From NCBI GenBank assembly GCA_964016885.1, contig OZ024759.1:881001-945000 (forward strand): DNA of 64,000 bases. Direction: 5' to 3'. The position numbers and the translations under genes were made by a program. Below the pieces are notes generated by a model that worked only from the letters and a program-made list of their open reading frames with translations, had not been told where the DNA came from and did not search any database. Numbering within the stretch: position 1 is the first letter of the stretch; every line of letters starts with the position of its first letter. Positions 58,931 through 64,000 of the stretch are shown here, piece by piece. This stretch comes from Eledone cirrhosa. Its lineage: Eukaryota > Mollusca > Cephalopoda > Octopoda > Eledonidae.

Positions 58931-59950
58931 GACAGTCTATATTAGTAACATGACAAAGTCTATATTAGTAACATGACACAGTCTATATTAGTAACATGAC
59001 AAAGTCTCTATTAATAACATGACAAAGTCTATATTAGTAACATGACAGTCTATATTAGTAACATGACAAAGTCTCTATTAGTAACATGGCAAAGTCTATA
59101 TTAGTAACATGACAGTCTATATTAGTAACATGACAAAGTCTATATTAGTAACATGACAGTCTATATTGTAACATGACACATTCTATATTAGTAACATGAC
59201 ACAGTCTATATTAGTAACATGACAGTCTATATTAGTAACATGACAAAGTCTATATTAGTAACATGACAAAGTCTATATTAGTAACATGACACAGTCTATA
59301 TTAGTAGCATGACACAGTCTATATTAGTAACATGACAAAGTCTATATTAGTAACATGACACAGTCTATATTAGTAACATGACAAAGTCTATATTAGTAAC
59401 ATGACACAGTCTATATTAGTAACATGACATAGTCTATATTAGTAACATGACAAAGTCTATATTAGTAACATGACAGTCTATATTAGTAACATGACAAAGT
59501 CTATATTAGTAGCATGACAAAGTCTATATTAGTAACATGACACAGTCTATATTAGTAACGTGACAATCTATATTAGTAACATGACACAGTCTATATTAGT
59601 AACATGACAAAGTCTATATTAGTAGCATGACAAAGTCTATATTAGTAACATGACAGTCTATATTAGTAGCATGACAAAGTCTATATTAGTAGCATGACAA
59701 GGTCTATATTAGTAGCATGACACAGTCTATATTAGTAACATGACACAGTCTATATTAGTAACATGACACAGTCTATATTAGTAACATGACAAAGTCTATT
59801 TTAGTAGCATGACAAAGTCTATATTAGCAACATGACAAAGTCTATATTAGTAACATAACACAGTCTATATTATTAACATGACAAAGTCTATATTAGTAAC
59901 ATGACAAAGTCTATATTAGTAACATGACACAGTCTATATTAGTAACATGA
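58931..59950. repeat. Family B subtype, 972-bp tandem copy
   Basis: TCTATTAATA 58,035/59,007, GTGACAATC 58,588/59,560 and TATTAGCAAC 58,850/59,822 are all 972 bp apart. The copy restarts after the TATTATTAAC monomer near 58,911, where a 21-mer replaces the expected 23-mer. The odd CACATTC monomer of 58,633 is not present in this copy, so that change followed the duplication or was restricted to the first copy. Confidence 0.84.
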
Positions 59951-62900
59951 CAAAGTCTATATTAGTAACATGACAAAGTCTATATTAGTAACATGACACA
60001 GTCTATATTAGTAACATGACACAGTGTATATTAGTAACATGACAGTGTATATTAGTAACATGACAAAGTCTATATTAGTAACATGGCAAAGTCTATGTTA
60101 GTAACATGACAAAGTCTATATTAGTAACATGACAGTCTATATTAGTAACATGACACATTCTATATTAGTAACATGACAAAGTCTATATTAGTAGCATGAC
60201 AAAGTCTATATTAGTAACATGACAGTCTATATTAGTAACATGCCAAAGTCTATATTAGTAGCATGACAAAGTCTATATTAGTAGCATGACACAGTCTATA
60301 TTAGTAACATGACACAGTCTATATTAGTAACATGACACAGTCTATATTTGTAGCATGACAAAGTCTATATTAGTAACATGACAAAGTCTATATTAGTAAC
60401 ATGACACAGTCTATATTAGTAACATGACAAAGTCTATATTAGTAACATGACAAAGTCTATATTAGTAACATGACACAGTGTATATTAGTAATATGACAGT
60501 CTATATTAGTAGCATGACAAAGTCTATATTAGTAACATGACAAAGTCTATATTAGTAACATGACACAGTCTATATTAGTAACATGACACAGTCTATATTA
60601 GTAACATGACACAGTCTATATTAGTAACATGACAAAGTCTATATTAGTAACATGGCAAAGTCTATATTAGTAACATGACAAAGTCTATATTAGTAACATG
60701 ACAAGGTCTATATTAGTAACATGACACAGTCTATATTAGTAACATGACAAAGTCTATATTAGTAACATGACACAGTCTATATTAGTAACATGCCAAAGTC
60801 TATATTAGTAGCATGACAAAGTCTATATTAGTAGCATGACACAGTCTATATTAGTAACATGACACAGTCTATATTAGTAACATGACACAGTCTATATTAG
60901 TAGCATGACAAAGTCTATATTAGTAACATGACAAAGTCTATATTAGTAACATGAGAAAGTCTATATTAGTAACATGACACAGTCTATATTAGTAACATGA
61001 CAAAGTCTATATTAGTAACATGACACAGTCTATATTAGTAACATGACACAGTCTATATTAGTAACATGACAAAGTCTATATTAGTAGCATGACCAAGTCT
61101 ATATTAGTAACATGACAAAGTCTATATTAGTAACATGACACAGTCTATATTAGTAACATGACAAAGTCTATATTAGTAACATGACGGTCTATATTAGTAA
61201 CATGACAGTCTATATTAGTAGCATGACAAAGTCTATATTAGTAACATGACACAGTCTATATTAGTAACATGACACAGTCTATATTAGTAACATGACACAG
61301 TCTATATTAGTAACATGACAAAGTCTATATTAGTAGCATGACAAAGTCTATATTAGTAACATGACACAGTCTATATTAGTAACATGACACAGTCTATATT
61401 AGTAACATGACATAGTCTATATTAGTAACATGACAAAGTCTATATTAGTAGCATGACACAGTCTAAATTAGTAACATGACACAGTCTATATTAGTAACAT
61501 GACAGTCTATATTAGTAACATGACACAGTCTATATTAGTAACATGACAAAGTCTATATTAGTAGTATGACAAAGTCTATATTAGTAACATGACAGTCTAT
61601 ATTAGTAACATGACAAAGTCTATATTAGTAGCATGACAAAGTCTATATTAGTAGCATGATACAGTCTATATTAGTAACATGACACAGTCTATATTAGTAA
61701 CATGACACAGTCTATATTAGTAACATGACAAAGTCTATATTAGTAGCATAACAAAGTCTATATTAGTAACATGACAAAGTCTATATTAGTAACATGACAC
61801 AGTCTATATTAGTAACATGACAAAGTCTATATTAGGAACATGACAGTCTATATTAGTAACATGACACAGTCTATATTAGTAACATGACAAAGTCTATATT
61901 AGTAACATGACACAGTCTATATTAGTAACATGACACAGTCTATATTAGTAACATGACACAGTTTATATTAGTAACATGACAACGTCTATATTATTAACAT
62001 GACAAAGTCTATATTAGTAACATGGCAGTCTATATTAGTAACATGACAAAGTCTATATTAGTAACATGACACAGTCTATATTAGTAACATGACAAAGACT
62101 CTATTAGTAACATGACAAAGTCTATATTAGTAACATGACAGTCTATATTAGTAACATGACAAAATCTATATTAGTAACATGACAGTCTATATTAGTAACA
62201 TGACAAAGTCTATATTAGTAACATGACAGTCTATATCGTACCATGACACAGTCTATATTAGTAACATGACATAGTCTATATTAGTAACATGACAAAGTCT
62301 ATATTAGTAACATGACAGTCTATATTGTAACATGACACAGTCTATATTAGTAACATGACACAGTCTATATTAGTAACATGACAGTCTATATTAGTAACAT
62401 GACACAGTCTATATTAGTAACATGACACAGTCTATATTAGTAACATGACAGTCTATATTAGTAGCATGGCAATGTCTATATTAGTAACATGACACAGTCT
62501 ATATTGTAACATGACACAGTCTATATTAGTAACATGACACAGTCTATATTAGTAACATGACAGTCTATATTAGTAACATGACAAAGTCTATATTAGTAAC
62601 ATGACAAAGTCTATATTAGTAACATGACAAAGTCTATATTAGTAACATGACAAAGTCTATATTAGTAACATGACAGTCTATATTGTAACATGACACAGTC
62701 TCTATTAGTAACATGACACAGTCTATATTAGTAACATGACAGTCTATATTAGTAACATGACAAAGTCTATATTAGTAACATGACGGTCTATATTAGTAAC
62801 ATGACAGTCTATATTAGTAGCATGACAAAGTCTATATTAGTAACATGACACAGTCTATATTAGTAACATGACACAGTCTATATTAGTAACATGACACAGT

Positions 62901-64000
62901 ATATATTAGTAACATGACACAGTCTATATTAGTAGCATGACAAAGTCTATATTAGTAACATGACACAGTCTATATTAGTAACATGACACAGTCTATATTA
63001 GTAACATGACACAGTCTATATTAGTAACATGACAAAGTCTATATTAGTAACGTGACACAGTCTATATTAGTAACATGACAAAGTCTATATTAGTAACATG
63101 ACAGTCTATATTAGTAACATGACAGTCTATATTAGTAGCATGACAAAGTCTATATTAGTAACATGACAAAGTCTATATTAGTAACATGACACAGTCTATA
63201 TTAGTAACATGACACAGTCTATATTAGTAACATGACAGTCTATATTAGTAGCATGACAAAGTCTATATTAGTAACATGACACAGTCTATATTAGTAACAT
63301 GACAAAGTCTATATTAGTAACATGACAGTCTATATTAGTAACATGACACAGTCTATATTAGTAACATGACACAGTCTATATTAGTAACATGACAAAGTCT
63401 ATATTAGTAACATGACAAAGTCTATATTAGTAACATGACAGTCTATATTAGTAACATGACAAAGTCTATATTAGTAACATGACACAGTCTATATTAGTAA
63501 CATGACAAAGTCTCTATTAATAACATGACAAAGTCTATATTAGTAACATGACAGTCTATATTAGTAACATGACAAAGTCTCTATTAGTAACATGGCAAAG
63601 TCTATATTAGTAACATGACAGTCTATATTAGTAACATGACAAAGTCTATATTAGTAACATGACAGTCTATATTGTAACATGACACATTCTATATTAGTAA
63701 CATGACACAGTCTATATTAGTAACATGACAGTCTATATTAGTAACATGACAAAGTCTATATTAGTAACATGACAAAGTCTATATTAGTAACATGACACAG
63801 TCTATATTAGTAGCATGACACAGTCTATATTAGTAACATGACAAAGTCTATATTAGTAACATGACACAGTCTATATTAGTAACATGACAAAGTCTATATT
63901 AGTAACATGACACAGTCTATATTAGTAACATGACATAGTCTATATTAGTAACATGACAAAGTCTATATTAGTAACATGACAGTCTATATTAGTAACATGA
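59951..64000. repeat. Copy of about 52,250-56,295 at 7,705-bp offset, running off the window
   Basis: GTGTATATT 52,319/60,024, TCTAAATTAG 53,757/61,462, CGTACC 54,532/62,237, TGGCAATGTC 54,762/62,467 and TCTATTAATA 55,808/63,513 are all 7,705 bp apart. The rare AACGTC monomer is shared too (about 54,278 and 61,983). No single monomer indel disturbs this offset over about 4 kb, so this is one of the cleanest and probably youngest duplications here. It is cut by the window end, and the next GTGACAATC would fall about 66 bp beyond it. Confidence 0.9.

Larger units (their letters stand above)
1..64000. repeat. Satellite DNA array, 23-bp monomer, spanning the whole window
   Basis: The entire window is a head-to-tail array of one short unit: ATGAC, then AAAG or ACAG, then TCTATATTAGTAAC (23 bp), mixed with 21-bp and 20-bp length variants. 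I found no unique sequence, no inversion and no inserted element, and neither array edge is inside the window. The consensus has 17 A/T out of 23 positions and no CpG. Common substitutions are AAC to AGC at the unit end, GAC to GGC near the start, and AAAG to ACAG, ATAG, AGAG or AAGG in the box. An array this long and uniform is typical of eukaryotic satellite heterochromatin. I infer a centromeric, pericentromeric, subtelomeric or knob location, but I cannot say which, nor the species. I do not recognise the monomer as a named satellite. Confidence 0.98.

Noticed and set aside
1..64000. CRISPR array
   Set aside because: The repeats abut directly with no unique spacers, and there are about 2,800 of them. 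This is a satellite, not repeat-spacer structure.
1..64000. Telomeric repeat, suggested by TTAG in every unit
   Set aside because: The unit is 23 bp with TTAGTAAC, not a short G-rich telomere repeat. No G-run strand bias is seen, and TTAGG occurs only as an occasional point variant (TTAGGAAC).
1..64000. Plasmid iterons or a replication origin
   Set aside because: Iterons come in small sets next to a rep gene. Here there are tens of kilobases of repeats with no gene and no origin-like unique sequence.
1..64000. Branch-point-like TACTAAT on the minus strand (from ATTAGTA)
   Set aside because: It occurs in nearly every unit simply because it is part of the monomer. There are no exons or splice-site context.
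1..64000. CENP-B box or other known centromere protein motif
   Set aside because: The CENP-B box needs a CG-containing TTCG...CGGG core, and the consensus monomer has no CpG. Centromere identity cannot be read from sequence here.
1..64000. Short ATG-started frames in every unit (eight codons ending at the next TGA)
   Set aside because: They arise from the repeat itself, have no coding signature, and close within one or a few units.
1..64000. TATA-like CTATATTAG as a promoter
   Set aside because: It is present thousands of times at monomer spacing, with no associated gene or start context.
1..64000. Tandem duplication of the assembly rather than of the genome
   Set aside because: It cannot be excluded without reads. 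However, copies carry private substitutions and monomer gains or losses (for example 406/3855, 7266/22914, 12194/27842), which argues for real separate copies.

Overview
The whole 64 kb window is one uninterrupted tandem satellite array. I see no gene, RNA gene, transposon, CRISPR array, promoter or terminator anywhere in it. The basic unit is 23 bp: ATGAC, a variable box (mostly AAAG or ACAG), then TCTATATTAGTAAC. A 21-bp version lacks two bases of the box (ATGACAG...), and a rarer 20-bp version also lacks one A of TTAG. At about 22.5 bp per unit the window holds roughly 2,800 head-to-tail copies. All copies are in the same orientation, and array sequence runs off both ends. The consensus is about 74% A+T and contains no CpG. 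In the forward strand its three stop codons (TGA at unit position 2, TAG at 17, TAA at 20) share one phase, and the 23-bp period rotates that phase, so every frame closes within a few units. The reverse strand closes even sooner.

An array of this length and purity points to nuclear heterochromatin of a eukaryote (centromeric, pericentromeric, subtelomeric or a knob), probably from a long-read assembly. The sequence does not let me name the species.

Above the monomer there is strong long-range order. Rare variant monomers act as bar codes and recur at fixed distances, which shows nested higher-order repeats and segmental duplications. I use three working haplotype families, defined only by these marks. 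Family A carries CATCATATAG, AACAGGAC, GACGGTCAAT, AAGTATATAT and TTGTACC. Family B carries GTGACAATC, TCTATTAATA, TTGCATG or GCATGACAAGG, and GACCAAG. Family C carries TATCGTACC, GGCAATGTC, AACAAGACATAG, CTATCTTAG, GACTAAG, CTATGTTAG and CACATTC. TCTAAATTAG followed by AGTAGTATG marks transitions into B or C.

Approximate layout: A 1-7,080 (2,477-bp period, plus a 972-bp internal duplication); B 7,080-13,350 (2,784-bp tandem); C 13,350-15,890; A 15,890-18,560; C 18,560-20,250; then a ~10-kb copy of 4,580-14,690 at 20,250-30,345 (A-B-C); a 3,556-bp tandem copy at 30,345-33,900; C 33,900-35,930 (1,561-bp repeat); a B-C segment 35,930-38,970 (with a 923-bp repeat); A 38,970-42,190; C 42,190-43,390; a 2,930-bp tandem copy of A-C at 43,390-46,260; A 46,260-49,440; B 49,440-52,020; C/B/C 52,020-54,790; B 54,790-59,950 (2,227-bp and 972-bp internal duplications); and 59,950-64,000, a copy of 52,250-56,295 at 7,705-bp offset. 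Boundaries are usually good to within a few monomers.

Marker offsets were read by hand at matched positions. Copies differ by scattered single bases and by gain or loss of whole monomers. This is the pattern expected from repeated recent amplification by unequal exchange or replication slippage. No cellular function can be assigned from sequence alone.
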